DNA from: Solirubrobacterales bacterium
GTDB lineage: Bacteria; Actinomycetota; Thermoleophilia; Solirubrobacterales; 70-9
Direction: 5' to 3'
Assembly (NCBI GenBank): GCA_021155855.1
Contig: JAJNAZ010000003.1
Span: forward strand, 1 to 64,000
DNA length: 64,000 bases
Each line of letters begins with the position of its first letter. Position 1 is the first letter of the stretch. Of the stretch, positions 28,035 to 38,545 are shown in pieces. The notes beneath the pieces were generated by a model. That model searched no databases and was not told where the DNA came from. It worked only from the letters and a program-made list of their open reading frames with translations. Both the position numbers and the translations under genes were made by a program.

Positions 28035-29108
28035 TCAGGCGATCGCCTCGTGTTGTCTGGCGATCGTCGCCAGCAGCTCCGCCCAGGACTTGGCGAACGA
28101 GTCGGCGCCCTCGTCCTGCAGCCGTGCGGCGAGCGCGTCGACGTCGACGCCGGCGTCGGTGAAGGCGGCAAGCGTCGGCTCTGCGTCGCCGCCGTCGGCG
28201 GGCAGCGTGTCTTCGACCTCGCCGTGGTCGGCAAACGCGAGCAAAGTCTTCTCCGGCATCGTGTTGACGGTGAACGGAGCCGCGAGCGCCTCGATGTAGA
28301 GCGTCTCGGGGGCGTCGGGGTCCTTGGTCCCGGTGCTCGCCCACAGCAGCCGCTGAGGGCGAGCACCCTCGTTGGCCAGTCGCTGGAAGCGCTCGGAGTC
28401 GAGCAGCTCGCGGTAGGCGCGATAGGTGCGCTTGCCGATCGCGATTCCGAGCCGGTTGCGGAGCTCGTCCGGTACCTGGTCGGCGACCGCGACGTCCCAG
28501 CGGCTGACGAACAGGGATGCGACCGACGGCACCGACGGGTCCAGCCCGGCCTCGATCCGGCGCTCCACCCCGCACATGAATGCCTCGGCGGCGCCCAGAT
28601 ACTGCTCGCGCGAGAACAGCAGCGTGACGTTGATCGGCACCCCGGCGAAGATCGACTCCTCGATCGCGGTCCGGCCGGCCTCGGTGCCCGGGATCTTGAT
28701 GAACACGTTGCAGTCGGCCTTCGCGTGCAGGTCGCGAGCCTGCGCGATCGTTGCCTCGGCATCGTCGGCGTAAAGCGGCGAGACCTCGAGCGAGACCCAG
28801 CCGTCGACATCGTCGGTGCGCTCATTGATCGGCTCGAACAGCTTCGCGGCCCGGCGCAGGTCGCTGAGCGCGAGCTCGAAGAAGACCTGCTCGCGCTCGA
28901 GGCCACGGCCGGCGAGCTCGTCGATCTCCTCGTCGTAGGCCTCTCCGTCGCCGATCGCCTTCTGAAAGATCGTTGGGTTCGAGGTCAGCCCGGTGACCGA
29001 GAGCTCCTCGATGTATCCGGCGAGCGTGCCGTCGTCGAGCATCATCCGGGTGATGTTGTCGACCCACAGGCTCTGTCCGAGGTCGTGCAGCTGCTGCGTC
29101 GGCTTCAT
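28035..29108 (-). CDS. tal: Transaldolase
   Basis: QSLWVDNITRMMLDDGTL; GLTSNPTIFQKAI; DCNVFIKIPGTEAGRTAIEE; RLLWASTGTKDP. Confidence 0.95.
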   Translation of the reverse strand: MKPTQQLHDLGQSLWVDNITRMMLDDGTLAGYIEELSVTGLTSNPTIFQKAIGDGEAYDEEIDELAGRGLEREQVFFELALSDLRRAAKLFEPINERTDDVDGWVSLEVSPLYADDAEATIAQARDLHAKADCNVFIKIPGTEAGRTAIEESIFAGVPINVTLLFSREQYLGAAEAFMCGVERRIEAGLDPSVPSVASLFVSRWDVAVADQVPDELRNRLGIAIGKRTYRAYRELLDSERFQRLANEGARPQRLLWASTGTKDPDAPETLYIEALAAPFTVNTMPEKTLLAFADHGEVEDTLPADGGDAEPTLAAFTDAGVDVDALAARLQDEGADSFAKSWAELLATIARQHEAIA

Positions 29109-31168
29109 CCGCCACCCCGGTTTCTATCAAGCACCTCGCGCGCCCTCTCGACCACCTTCTCGGGGGTGAAGCCGAACTCGTTGAGAACGTCCTTGAGCGG
29201 CGCCGAGGAGCCGAACGTGTGCATGCCGATCGTCGCGCCCCGCGGCCCGACGTAGCGGTCCCAGCCCAGCGTCGACGCCTCCTCGATCGAAACTCTGGCG
29301 GTGACCGCCGCCGGGAGCACGCTCTCGCGGTACTCGTCGGGCTGCCGATCGAAGATGTGGAAAGACGGCAGGCTGACCACCCGCGCCCGGACGCCGTCGG
29401 CGGCCAACTGCTCGTAGGCCTCGACCGCGAGCGCAACGTCCGATCCGGTGGCGATCAGGATCAGCTCCGGCTCTGAGCCGTCGGCGTCGGCGAGCACGTA
29501 GGCTCCCCTGCGCAAGCCCTCGGCCGAGGCATAGCGCGAACGATCGAGCACGGGCACGTTCTGGCGGGTGAGCACCAGCGCTACCGGCCCGTGGGTGCGA
29601 TCGACCGCCACCCTCCACGCCTCGGCAACCTCGTTCGCGTCGCAGGGGCGGATCACGTCCAGGCCGGGGATCGCGCGCAGCGATGCCAGGTGCTCGACCG
29701 GCTGGTGGGTGGGGCCGTCCTCACCGAGCCCGATCGAGTCGTGGGTGAAGATGTGGATCACCGGCAGCTCCATCAGCGCCGAGAGCCGGATCGCGGGACG
29801 GGCATAGTCGGAGAAGACGAGATAGGTCGACCACGACGGGCGCAGCTTCGAGAGCGAGAGCCCATTCGAGACCGCGGCCGACTCGTGCTCGCGGATGCCG
29901 AGGTGCAGATTGCGTCCGGCGGCGGCCGGGGGCTGGAGTTCCTCGGCGCCTTCGAAGGTGAGGCGGACCGAGGTCGAGTCGGTGAGGTCGGCGGAACCGC
30001 TGATCATCCACGGCACCTGCTCGGCGATCGCGTTCTCGACCGCGTTCGAGGCCTTGCGCGTCGCGACCCCCTTCTCGTCGGTGTCGAAGCTGGGGATGTC
30101 TCGATCCCAGCCCTCGGGCAGCTCGCGTCGCTGCATCGCGGCGATCTGGCGCTCCAGCGAGCTGTGCTCGCGCCGATAGCCGTCGAGCAGGGCCTCCCAC
30201 TGCTCGCGCAGCTCGCGCCCCCGAGCGCCGATCCCGGTGTCGAAATGCTCGCGGACGCCGTCGGGGACCAGGAACTGGGCGTCCTCGGGCCAGCCGTAGA
30301 AGCGCTTGGTCTCGCGCACCTCCTCGTCGCCCAGCGGCTCGCCGTGGGCGGCGGCGGTGTCCTGCTTGTGCGGCGAGCCGTAGCCGATGTGGCTGTCGAC
30401 GATGAGCAGCGTCGGACGATCGTCGTTGGCGCGAAAACGGGCGAAGGCGCGCTCGAGCAGGCCGAGGTCGTTGGCGTCGCCGACCCTCATCACGTCCCAG
30501 CCGTAGCCCATGAACCGCGCCGCGACGTCGTCCTCGTAGGTGATCTCGGTGCGGCCGTCGATCGTGATGTGGTTGTTGTCGTAGATCCAGCAGAGGTTGT
30601 CGAGCCGCTGGTGGCCGGCGAGCGATGCGGCCTCGTGCGAGACCCCCTCCATCATGTCGCCGTCGCCGCAGATCACGTAGACGTCGAAGTCGAAGAGCTT
30701 GAACCCGGGGCGGTTGAAGTGCGCCGCCTGCCACTTGCTCGCGATCGCGATCCCGACCGAGGTGGCGACGCCCTGGCCGAGCGGCCCGGTGGTCGTCTCG
30801 ACGCCGGAGGTCCAGCGGTACTCGGGATGGCCGGCGGCCTTGGAGTCGAGCTGGCGGAACGACTCGATGTCCTCGAGCGTGATCGCCTGGCGGCCCATGA
30901 TCTCGTAGTCGGGGTCCACCGCCCTGACCCCGGTGAGGTAAAGCAGCGAGTAGAGCAGCATCGAGGCGTGGCCGGCCGAAAGCACGAAGCGGTCGCGGTT
31001 GGGCCAGATCGGCTCGGAGGGATCGAAGCGCAGGAAGCGCTGCCAGAGCGCGTAGGCCACCGGGGCCATCGCCATCGGCGTCCCCGGGTGGCCCGAGTTC
31101 GCCTTCTGGATCGCGTCGATCGAGAGTGTGCGGATCGTGTTGATCGCGAGCCGGTCGATGTCCTCCAT
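29105..31168 (-). CDS. tkt: Transketolase
   Basis: Start MEDIDRLAINTIRTLSIDAIQKANSGHPGTPMAMAP; GDGDMMEGVSHEA; HDSIGLGEDGPTHQPVEH. Confidence 0.97.
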   Translation of the reverse strand: MEDIDRLAINTIRTLSIDAIQKANSGHPGTPMAMAPVAYALWQRFLRFDPSEPIWPNRDRFVLSAGHASMLLYSLLYLTGVRAVDPDYEIMGRQAITLEDIESFRQLDSKAAGHPEYRWTSGVETTTGPLGQGVATSVGIAIASKWQAAHFNRPGFKLFDFDVYVICGDGDMMEGVSHEAASLAGHQRLDNLCWIYDNNHITIDGRTEITYEDDVAARFMGYGWDVMRVGDANDLGLLERAFARFRANDDRPTLLIVDSHIGYGSPHKQDTAAAHGEPLGDEEVRETKRFYGWPEDAQFLVPDGVREHFDTGIGARGRELREQWEALLDGYRREHSSLERQIAAMQRRELPEGWDRDIPSFDTDEKGVATRKASNAVENAIAEQVPWMISGSADLTDSTSVRLTFEGAEELQPPAAAGRNLHLGIREHESAAVSNGLSLSKLRPSWSTYLVFSDYARPAIRLSALMELPVIHIFTHDSIGLGEDGPTHQPVEHLASLRAIPGLDVIRPCDANEVAEAWRVAVDRTHGPVALVLTRQNVPVLDRSRYASAEGLRRGAYVLADADGSEPELILIATGSDVALAVEAYEQLAADGVRARVVSLPSFHIFDRQPDEYRESVLPAAVTARVSIEEASTLGWDRYVGPRGATIGMHTFGSSAPLKDVLNEFGFTPEKVVERAREVLDRNRGGG

Positions 31169-31189
31169 TGGCCGTAGATTGCCGGAAAC

Positions 31190-31834
31190 GTGAACGCGAT
31201 GATCGAGTCGGAGAAGAAGCTCGCCGCCGAGGCGGCGGCGAGGCTGGCCGCCGACGGGATGCGGATCGGCCTCGGCACCGGCTCCACCGTCGCCCACCTG
31301 TTGCCGGCGCTGGCCGCGCGCGGGCTCGACGTTCGCTGCGTCGCCACCTCGCCGGCGACCGAGGCGGCGGCGCGCCAGCTGGGGATCGCGGTCGAGCCAT
31401 TCGAGGGCATCGATCGACTCGAGCTCGCGATCGACGGCGCCGATCAGGTCGCCCGCGACGGCTGGCTGGTCAAGGGAGGCGGCGGCGCCCACACGCGCGA
31501 GAAAATCGTCGCCGCGGCCGCGGAGCGCTTCGTCGTGATCGCCGACTCGAGCAAGCCGGTCGCCGAGATCGAGGCGCCGGTGCCGCTCGAGCTGCACAGC
31601 TTCGGCCTCGCGGCGACGCTGCGCGAGCTCGGAGCGGCCGAGCTTCGCGACGCACCGCCGAGCCCCGACGGCGGCGCGATCGCCGACTACCGCGGCGAGG
31701 TCAACGAGCCCGAGCGGCTGGCGGCGTGGCTGGCGAGCGTGCCGGGCGTGGTCGAGCACGGGCTGTTCCCGCCGACGCTGGTCAGCGAGGTGCTGATCGG
31801 ACACGGCTCGGCGGTCGAGCGAATCGAGGTCTAG
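31190..31834 (+). CDS. rpiA: Ribose-5-phosphate isomerase A
   Basis: GLGTGSTVAHLL; DGADQVARDGWLVKGGGGAHTREKIV. Confidence 0.95.
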   Translation: MNAMIESEKKLAAEAAARLAADGMRIGLGTGSTVAHLLPALAARGLDVRCVATSPATEAAARQLGIAVEPFEGIDRLELAIDGADQVARDGWLVKGGGGAHTREKIVAAAAERFVVIADSSKPVAEIEAPVPLELHSFGLAATLRELGAAELRDAPPSPDGGAIADYRGEVNEPERLAAWLASVPGVVEHGLFPPTLVSEVLIGHGSAVERIEV

Positions 31835-31942
31835 GCGCTGGATTTTTCCGCGCGCGTCGAGTTGAACGTTCGCGGTCCCTGGGACGGTCAAGGTACGACT
31901 CGACGTCGAGCGGGATCACCCGCCCGGGGACGGGTAGCAATA

Positions 31943-33352
31943 GTGTGCTGCGCCAGCTTGGCGGAGACCACCGACACCCTGGTCGTCTTCGGGATCAGCG
32001 GCGATCTGGCGAAGAAGATGACCTTCGAGGCGCTGTACCAGCTCGAGCGCCGTGGCGACCTCGGCTGCCGGATCGTCGGCGTCGCGATCGATGACTGGGA
32101 CGACGACGCGCTGCGCGACCACGCCCGCAAGGCGATCGCGGCGACCGTCCCCGAGCCGGACACCGAGGTCGTCGAGCGGCTCTGCGCGCGCCTGTCCTAC
32201 CTCGCCGGCGACTACACCGAGGACGAGACCTTCCAGCATCTCGGCGCCGCGCTCGGCCAAGCTTGTCACAACCCGGTCTTCTACCTCGCGATCCCACCGT
32301 CGCTGTTCGCCGAGGTGGTTCGGCGACTCGGCGCCGCAGGGCTGACCGAGGGCGCGCGCGTGATGATCGAGAAGCCGTTCGGCCACGACCTGAAATCGGC
32401 CCAGGCGCTCAACCGCGAGCTGCTCGCGGTGCTCGACGAGTCGCAGATCCTGCGCACCGACCACTTCCTGGGCAAGGAGCCGGTGATGGACATCCTCTAC
32501 CTGCGGTTCGCGAACGTGATCCTGGAGCCGGTCTGGAACTACCGCTACGTCGACTCGATCCAGATCACCCTCGCCGAGGACTTCGGGGTCGAGGACCGCG
32601 GCAGCTTCTACGACGCGGTCGGGGCGCTGCGCGACGTGGTCCAGAACCATCTCCTGCAGGTCCTCGCCCTGGTCGCGATGGAGCCGCCGTCGGCGGGACC
32701 GATCGACCCGGACGCGATCCGCGACCGCAAGTCCGACCTCTTCCGCGCGATCCCGGCCGCCGATCCGGGGCGCTACGTTCGCGGCCAGTACGCCGGCTAC
32801 CGCGAGGTCGACGGCGTCGCGGCGGACTCCGAGACCGAGACCTTCGTCGCCCTGCGGCTGATGGTCGAGAACTGGCGCTGGGCCGACGTGCCGATCTTCA
32901 TCCGCGCCGGGAAGGGTCTACCCGTGGAGGCGACCGAGGTCCGGATCGTCTTTCAGACCCCGCCGCGGCTCGGGATCGGCGGCCGAATGCTCCCCGATCC
33001 CGACGAGCTGATCCTGCGAATCAAGCCCGCGCCAGGTGCGGAGCTTTGCCTGATGGCCAAGCGGGCGGGCGAGGACCAGTTGAACCGCGTCCATCTCGAC
33101 CTGCTGTTCGAGTCCCAGGTCGGCGACCAGCCGGAGCCGTATGAGCGGCTGCTGCGCGACGCGCTCCGCGGCGACCTCGACCTGTTTCCGAACCAGAACG
33201 CGATCGAGCAGACCTGGCGCATCGTGCAGCCGCTGCTCGACGAGCCTCCGCCGGTGGAGCCGTACGAGCCCGGAACCTGGGGCCCGGCGTCGGCGAGCCA
33301 GCTGCTCACCGGCCGTGGCGGCTGGCGCAAGCCCTGGTTGCCCGAGAGCTAA
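31943..33352 (+). CDS. zwf: Glucose-6-phosphate 1-dehydrogenase
   Basis: TLVVFGISGDLAKKMTFEALYQL; RTDHFLGKEPVMDIL; start uncertain (GTG 31943 or TTG 31958). Confidence 0.94.
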   Translation: MCCASLAETTDTLVVFGISGDLAKKMTFEALYQLERRGDLGCRIVGVAIDDWDDDALRDHARKAIAATVPEPDTEVVERLCARLSYLAGDYTEDETFQHLGAALGQACHNPVFYLAIPPSLFAEVVRRLGAAGLTEGARVMIEKPFGHDLKSAQALNRELLAVLDESQILRTDHFLGKEPVMDILYLRFANVILEPVWNYRYVDSIQITLAEDFGVEDRGSFYDAVGALRDVVQNHLLQVLALVAMEPPSAGPIDPDAIRDRKSDLFRAIPAADPGRYVRGQYAGYREVDGVAADSETETFVALRLMVENWRWADVPIFIRAGKGLPVEATEVRIVFQTPPRLGIGGRMLPDPDELILRIKPAPGAELCLMAKRAGEDQLNRVHLDLLFESQVGDQPEPYERLLRDALRGDLDLFPNQNAIEQTWRIVQPLLDEPPPVEPYEPGTWGPASASQLLTGRGGWRKPWLPES

Positions 33353-34320
33353 TCGTCGAACAACAGCGAGGCGCCCATCGCGCCGCCGAAGTCGCCGAGC
33401 TCGGCCACGTGAACGGCCGGCGGACGCTCGTCGACGAACAGGTGCTTGTGCATCCGCTTTTCGATCCGCTCGGCATAGGGCTCGCCGAGGCGGACGCCGA
33501 TCCCTCCGCCGATGATCACCGCCTCGACGTCGAGCAGGTTGACCGCGGAGGCGATCCCGGCTCCGAGGGCCTTGACCGCGCGATCGATCAACCGCGTGGC
33601 CAAAGCGTCCGACTGGTTGAGTGCCCGTTCCCAGATGCTCGACGTGAGGCGGTCATGGCCGCGCTTCTTCATGATCTTGAACAGGTCCGTCTTCACCCCG
33701 TCGGCGTCCTCGCGGCGGGCCTTCGCCTCCATCGCTGCGCGGCCGGCGTAAGCCTCCATGCAGCCGCGGCGACCACAGGGGCAATGCGCGCCGCCGATCA
33801 CGACCACCATGTGGCCGATCTCGCCCGCCGCCCCGCGCCCGAGCCAGCGCTCCCCGTCGAGGATCACCCCGCCTCCCACACCGGTGCCCCAGAAGACGCC
33901 GAGCAGCGATCGATACGGCCTCCCGGCGCCGAGCTTGAATTCGGCGTTGGTGGCCACATCGACGTCGTTGCCGATCCTGACCGGCGCCCCGAGCGCATCC
34001 GAGAGCCACGCAGAGAGGGCGAACGAGCCGTCCCAGCCGGGAAGGTTGCGGGCTCCCGACACCTCGCCCGTCGCCTCGTCGACCTCGCCCGGCGAGCCGA
34101 CGCCGATCCCGGCCAGCGAATCGGTCTTCACTGCGGCCGCATCGGCGGCCTCGGCGAGCGCGGCGGCCATCTCCCGGGCGACGTCCTCCGGGCCGCCGCT
34201 GGTGGGGGTCGCGCGGCGCGCGTCCCCGATCACCTCGCCGTTCGGGGTCACGATCGCGGCCTGGACCTTCGTCCCGCCGAGGTCGATACCTCCGCGGGGA
34301 GCGGTGTCTGCGGGCGGCAT
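33349..34320 (-). CDS. ROK-family sugar kinase (glucokinase-like)
   Basis: GIDLGGTKVQAAIV; HCPCGRRGCMEAYAG. Confidence 0.9.
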   Translation of the reverse strand: MPPADTAPRGGIDLGGTKVQAAIVTPNGEVIGDARRATPTSGGPEDVAREMAAALAEAADAAAVKTDSLAGIGVGSPGEVDEATGEVSGARNLPGWDGSFALSAWLSDALGAPVRIGNDVDVATNAEFKLGAGRPYRSLLGVFWGTGVGGGVILDGERWLGRGAAGEIGHMVVVIGGAHCPCGRRGCMEAYAGRAAMEAKARREDADGVKTDLFKIMKKRGHDRLTSSIWERALNQSDALATRLIDRAVKALGAGIASAVNLLDVEAVIIGGGIGVRLGEPYAERIEKRMHKHLFVDERPPAVHVAELGDFGGAMGASLLFDD

Positions 34321-34331
34321 CGGCGGCGAGT

Positions 34332-35177
34332 CTATCCGGCGTGGAGCTGACCGAAGAGCTCATCCGCGTGGGCGACGATCGCCGCCACGATGATCAGCAG
34401 GACCGAGGGTACGAGGACGAGCGCGACGACGAGCTGGATCTTCGGCGCCGCGCGCGCTGCACGCTCCTCGACCCGCCGTCGCGCGTCGCCACGGAGCGTG
34501 GTCGCCTGCAGGTGCAGCTGCTCGGCCAGTGGCGAGCCATAAGTCTGCGAGCGCTCGAGCGCCGCCGCGATCGCCCCCACCTCGGCCCCGGCGACGCGCG
34601 TACGCAAATCCTCGATCGCACCGCGAACGGGCCGGCCGCACTCGATCTCGGCGACCGCGCCGGCGAGCTCGATCGCGAGCGGGCCGCCGGTGCCCGCCGC
34701 GATCTCGCCGAAGACAGTCGCCGCGCTGCGACCGGAGCCCGCGCCGATCGCGAGCATGTCGAGCGCGTCCGGCAGCGCGGCGACGAAGCGGGCCTGTCGG
34801 CGCCGCCCGGCCCGCTCGAGCAGCGCATCGGGCGCCAAAAAGCCGGCCAGCACCAGCAGGACGGCGACCGCGACCGCGAGCCGTGCCGGGACCACCGGCG
34901 CGGCGACGATCGCCATCATGCCGCCGAGGCCCGCGCCGACGAGCTTCGCCGCGATCACGGCGGAGGGGTCGAAGCGTGGCGCCAGACCGGCGCGAGCCAG
35001 CCGCTCGGGCAGCCGCAGTCTGGTCGCGGCCTGCTCGAGCGAGTTCGCACGGCCGCCCGAGAACGCGACCAGCGCCCGGCGCGCCCACCCTCCCAGCTTC
35101 CCCTCGATCGCTCCCGCCAGCTCCCAAACCCCTGCGAATGCGAGCAGCACGGACGCCGCCGCCAGCGCCGCCGTCAC
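34332..35177 (-). CDS. tadC: Type II secretion/Tad F-domain protein (TadC-like)
   Basis: ALPDALDMLAIGAGSGRSAATVFGEIA pattern; C-terminal TM; downstream of TadB. Confidence 0.82.
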   Translation of the reverse strand: MTAALAAASVLLAFAGVWELAGAIEGKLGGWARRALVAFSGGRANSLEQAATRLRLPERLARAGLAPRFDPSAVIAAKLVGAGLGGMMAIVAAPVVPARLAVAVAVLLVLAGFLAPDALLERAGRRRQARFVAALPDALDMLAIGAGSGRSAATVFGEIAAGTGGPLAIELAGAVAEIECGRPVRGAIEDLRTRVAGAEVGAIAAALERSQTYGSPLAEQLHLQATTLRGDARRRVEERAARAAPKIQLVVALVLVPSVLLIIVAAIVAHADELFGQLHAG

Positions 35178-36043
35178 TCGGCGCCCACCCGGCTCAGCCG
35201 CCGGATCGCCACAAACCCGGCCAGTTGCAGCGCCGCGGCAAGCGCGAGCAGCGCCGCCGCCGGGCCGTTCGCGAGTAGGTCACCGACGAACCCGGGCTCG
35301 AGCAGCTCCGCGAGCAGCGCCGCCCCGACCGGCATCGCAACGACGAGCAAGCCGGTGAACCGCGCCTGCGCAGTAGCTGAGCGCGCGTCGGCCTCGACGC
35401 GATCGCGGTCGGCCGCGGCGGCGGCGAAGCGGCGCAACAGGCTCGCCAGGTCGCCGCCGGCGATCTGCTGCGAGAGCACCGCCGCCGCGAACGAATCCAC
35501 CCGCGCCGAGCCGACGCGACGGCGCAGACCCGCGAGCGCCGCGCGCGTCGATACCCCCAACGAGAGCTCCGCGCGAACGCGCCCGAGCTCGGTCGCCGGC
35601 GGGCCCTCCAGCGAGGCGGCGGCCGCGGCGAGCGCCGCTCTCGCCGAGCGACCGGCGGCGAGGGCGTCGGCGACGGCGACCGCGACGTCCGGCAGCCCGC
35701 GGTCCACCGCGCGGCGGTAGCGGGCGCGGCGTCGCGCGATCATCGACGCGGCGGCGGCCGGGCCGGCGGCGGCCAGCAGCGGCGCCGGCCCGGGGCCGAG
35801 AACCACTGTGCCGGCCGCCAGCATCGCCACGGTGCCGATCACCGCCAAGCGCCGGCGTTCGAGCTCGGTCGGCGCATATCCCTCGCTGCCGGCGCGTTGC
35901 AGCGGCTCTAGCGCGGTGGCGAGCCAGCGACCCGCCACCGGGGTCGCCAGCGCCGCCTCGCGCAGGGCAACCGCCGCGAGGCCACCCGCGACTGCGGCGG
36001 CCGCGATCCCCAGCGCTTGTGCGAGGCTCACTCCCGCCTCCAC
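35174..36043 (-). CDS. tadB: Type II secretion/Tad F-domain protein (TadB-like)
   Basis: RGLPDVAVAVADALAAGRSARAALAAAA; multi-TM; overlaps TadA end. Confidence 0.82.
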   Translation of the reverse strand: MEAGVSLAQALGIAAAAVAGGLAAVALREAALATPVAGRWLATALEPLQRAGSEGYAPTELERRRLAVIGTVAMLAAGTVVLGPGPAPLLAAAGPAAAASMIARRRARYRRAVDRGLPDVAVAVADALAAGRSARAALAAAAASLEGPPATELGRVRAELSLGVSTRAALAGLRRRVGSARVDSFAAAVLSQQIAGGDLASLLRRFAAAAADRDRVEADARSATAQARFTGLLVVAMPVGAALLAELLEPGFVGDLLANGPAAALLALAAALQLAGFVAIRRLSRVGAE

Positions 36044-37212
36044 AGCTCGCGCACGCCGACCCCGGCGGCGGCGGCGCGCAGGACCTCGGCCACCTCGGTA
36101 ACCCGTCTCGCTCCGGCTGGCCCGCGCGCCATGTGCACGACGAGGTCCACCCCGCGCGCCAGCTGCTCGCGAATCGCCTCGTGCGGAAGGCCGACCCCGG
36201 CCATCAGCGCCAGAGTCTCGACCCGACGCAGCGCGTCGGCGGGCGAGTTGGCGTGCACGGTCGAAAGCGCCCCGTCGTGACCGGTGTTGAGCGCGGTCAG
36301 CAGGTCGAGCGCCTCCGCCCCGCGGACCTCGCCGATCACGATCCGGTCGGGGCGCATTCGGAGCGCGTTTCGCAGCAGCTCGCGGATCGTCAGCTCGCCA
36401 CGCCCCTCGACCGAGGCCGGGCGGCTCTCGAGCCTGACCACGTGCGGCTGACGCAGGCGGAGCTCGGCCGCATCCTCGATCGTGACCACACGCTCGTCGG
36501 GCCCGATCCAGGTCGAGAGCGCGTTCAGGAGCGTGGTCTTGCCCGAGCCGGTTCCCCCGGAGACGAGGATGCTGCGGCGCGCGGCGACGGCCTCGGCCAG
36601 CAGGCCGTGCACCTCGACGGTGAAGGTGCCGCCGGCGAGCAGCTCATCGGGGTCGGGCCGAACGGCGGTGAAGCGGCGCAGGGAGAGCGCCGGGCCGTCG
36701 ACGGCGAGCGGCGGAATGACCACGTTGACCCGCGAGCCGTCGGCGAGTCGCGCGTCGGCCATCGGGCTGAGCTCGTCGACGCGGCGACCGACCGGCGCCA
36801 GGATGCGCTCAATCGCGTCGCGGAGCTGTTGCTCGGACTCGAAGCGGACATCGGAGCGCTCGATCCGCCCGCGACGCTCGACGTACACCGCGTCGTGGCC
36901 GTTGACCATCACCTCCTCGACCTCGTCGTCGGTGAGCAGCTCCTCGAGCGGGCCGAGGCCGACGGTGTCGCGGAGGACCAGGTCGATGATCCGCTCGCGC
37001 CGAGCGTCCGAGAGCACCGCCGCGGCCTCGTCGACCAGCTCGCGCACTGTGTGCTCGAGGTCTACGTCGCCCGAGGCCTCGGCGCGCCGGCGGTCCACCA
37101 GCCGCAGCCGCAGCTCGGCGGCGAGCACGCGCGAGTGATCCTCGGGGGTGGCGATGCCGAATTGAGGCGCCGGGAGCGCCGATCTCTCCCCAGCGAGCAG
37201 AATGGAGGGCAT
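36028..37212 (-). CDS. tadA: Tad/CpaF-family secretion ATPase
   Basis: [69 protein letters not shown]. Confidence 0.95.
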   Translation of the reverse strand: MPSILLAGERSALPAPQFGIATPEDHSRVLAAELRLRLVDRRRAEASGDVDLEHTVRELVDEAAAVLSDARRERIIDLVLRDTVGLGPLEELLTDDEVEEVMVNGHDAVYVERRGRIERSDVRFESEQQLRDAIERILAPVGRRVDELSPMADARLADGSRVNVVIPPLAVDGPALSLRRFTAVRPDPDELLAGGTFTVEVHGLLAEAVAARRSILVSGGTGSGKTTLLNALSTWIGPDERVVTIEDAAELRLRQPHVVRLESRPASVEGRGELTIRELLRNALRMRPDRIVIGEVRGAEALDLLTALNTGHDGALSTVHANSPADALRRVETLALMAGVGLPHEAIREQLARGVDLVVHMARGPAGARRVTEVAEVLRAAAAGVGVRELWRRE

Positions 37213-37257
37213 GAGCGCTCGACCCCGCTTGACGCGCGAGCGCGATCGGGGCTTACC

Positions 37258-38019
37258 GTGAGCGCCCTCGAGCTGGTCTTAGTCGCGGCGGTGCTGGTCG
37301 GCATGTCGGTGCAGAGCGCCATCGGCTTCGGCTTCGCGTTCTTCGTCGCGCCGGCAGCGTTCGCGGCTTTTACGGCGGAGCAGGCGGTGATGCTGGTGCT
37401 GCTGCTCGCGATCGCGATCAACTGCTTGGTGCTGTTCGCGGAGCGGCGCCCGACGCGGGTCGCCCGACGCGAGACCGCGACCGTGGTGATCGCCGCGATC
37501 CCGGGCATGGTGACGGGCGCCTGGGTCGTCACCGAGGTCGAGCAGAGCACGCTCCAGGTGCTCGTCGGCGTGATCGTCCTCGCCGGGGCGGTGGCGCAGT
37601 CGATCGCTCGCGGCGGCGACGAGCACGTACCGGCGCGAGCGGCGGAGCACGTCGCCCCCGTCGAGGTCGGCGGCGGCTTCGCCGCCGGCGTGCTGACGAC
37701 CTCGGTAAGCGTCAACGGCCCGGCCCTGGTGCTGGTCTTCTCGAGTTTGGGGATGCGGGGCGAGCGGCTGCGCGACTCGCTCGCCGCGACGCTGCTCGGC
37801 CTCAGCCTGCCGGCGGCGGCGATCGTCCCCCTGTTCGCCGGCGGTGGCGGGGCGCTGCCCGAGGGCTGGGTGCTTGCCGTATGCGTGCCGGCGGTGCTGG
37901 TCGGCCACCGGTTCGGCGCCGCGGTCTTTCGCCGCCTCGACGATGGCTCGCACCACCGCGTGGCGCTCGGCGCGGCGGCGCTCGCCGGGCTGCTGAGCAT
38001 CGGCGCGGCCGTTCTCTGA
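37258..38019 (+). CDS. TauE/SafE-family membrane permease
   Basis: GTG start; multi-TM; QSAIGFGFAFFVAPAAFA; TTSVSVNGPALVLVF. Confidence 0.85.
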   Translation: MSALELVLVAAVLVGMSVQSAIGFGFAFFVAPAAFAAFTAEQAVMLVLLLAIAINCLVLFAERRPTRVARRETATVVIAAIPGMVTGAWVVTEVEQSTLQVLVGVIVLAGAVAQSIARGGDEHVPARAAEHVAPVEVGGGFAAGVLTTSVSVNGPALVLVFSSLGMRGERLRDSLAATLLGLSLPAAAIVPLFAGGGGALPEGWVLAVCVPAVLVGHRFGAAVFRRLDDGSHHRVALGAAALAGLLSIGAAVL

Positions 38020-38036
38020 CCTACTAGCCTGCGCCA

Positions 38037-38543
38037 ATGACCGAGATCGAAGTGTTCGACGGCGACATCACCAGGCTCGAGGTGGAGGCGATCACCAACG
38101 CCGCCAACACCGACCTTCGCCACGGCGGCGGCGTTGCCGGCGCGATCTCCCGGGCCGGTGGCCCCTCGATCCAGGCCGAAAGCGGCCGGCTGGCTCCGAT
38201 CGCGCTCGGCGAGGCGGTCGCCACCGATGCCGGAGACCTGCCGGCGCGCTGGGTGATCCACGCCGCGACCATGCACCTCGGCGGGCCGACCTCCGCCGAG
38301 GCGATCCGCTCGGCGACGGCGAGCGCGCTCAGGGTCGCCGACGAACTCGGCGCGCGCTCACTCGGCCTCGTCGCCTTCGGCACCGGCGTCGGCGGTTTCG
38401 AGGTTTCCGAGGCGGCCCGGATCGAGGCCGAGGAGGTACGGCGCCACCTCGCAGCCGACAGCGCGCTGCAGCGGATCGTGTTCTGCGTCTTCGGCGAGCC
38501 GGCGCGGGCGGCATTCGAACGCGCGCTGAGCAAGACGCTCTAG
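38037..38543 (+). CDS. Macro domain protein (ADP-ribose/OAADPr-binding type)
   Basis: VFDGDITRLEVEAITNAANTDLRHGGGVAGAISRAGG; VAFGTGVGGF. Confidence 0.93.
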   Translation: MTEIEVFDGDITRLEVEAITNAANTDLRHGGGVAGAISRAGGPSIQAESGRLAPIALGEAVATDAGDLPARWVIHAATMHLGGPTSAEAIRSATASALRVADELGARSLGLVAFGTGVGGFEVSEAARIEAEEVRRHLAADSALQRIVFCVFGEPARAAFERALSKTL

Positions 38544-38545
38544 CC

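Noticed and set aside
36019-37257. N-terminal ~413 aa of the 666-aa plus ORF
   Set aside because: Antisense to tadA; only the part from GTG 37258 (TauE-like) is credible
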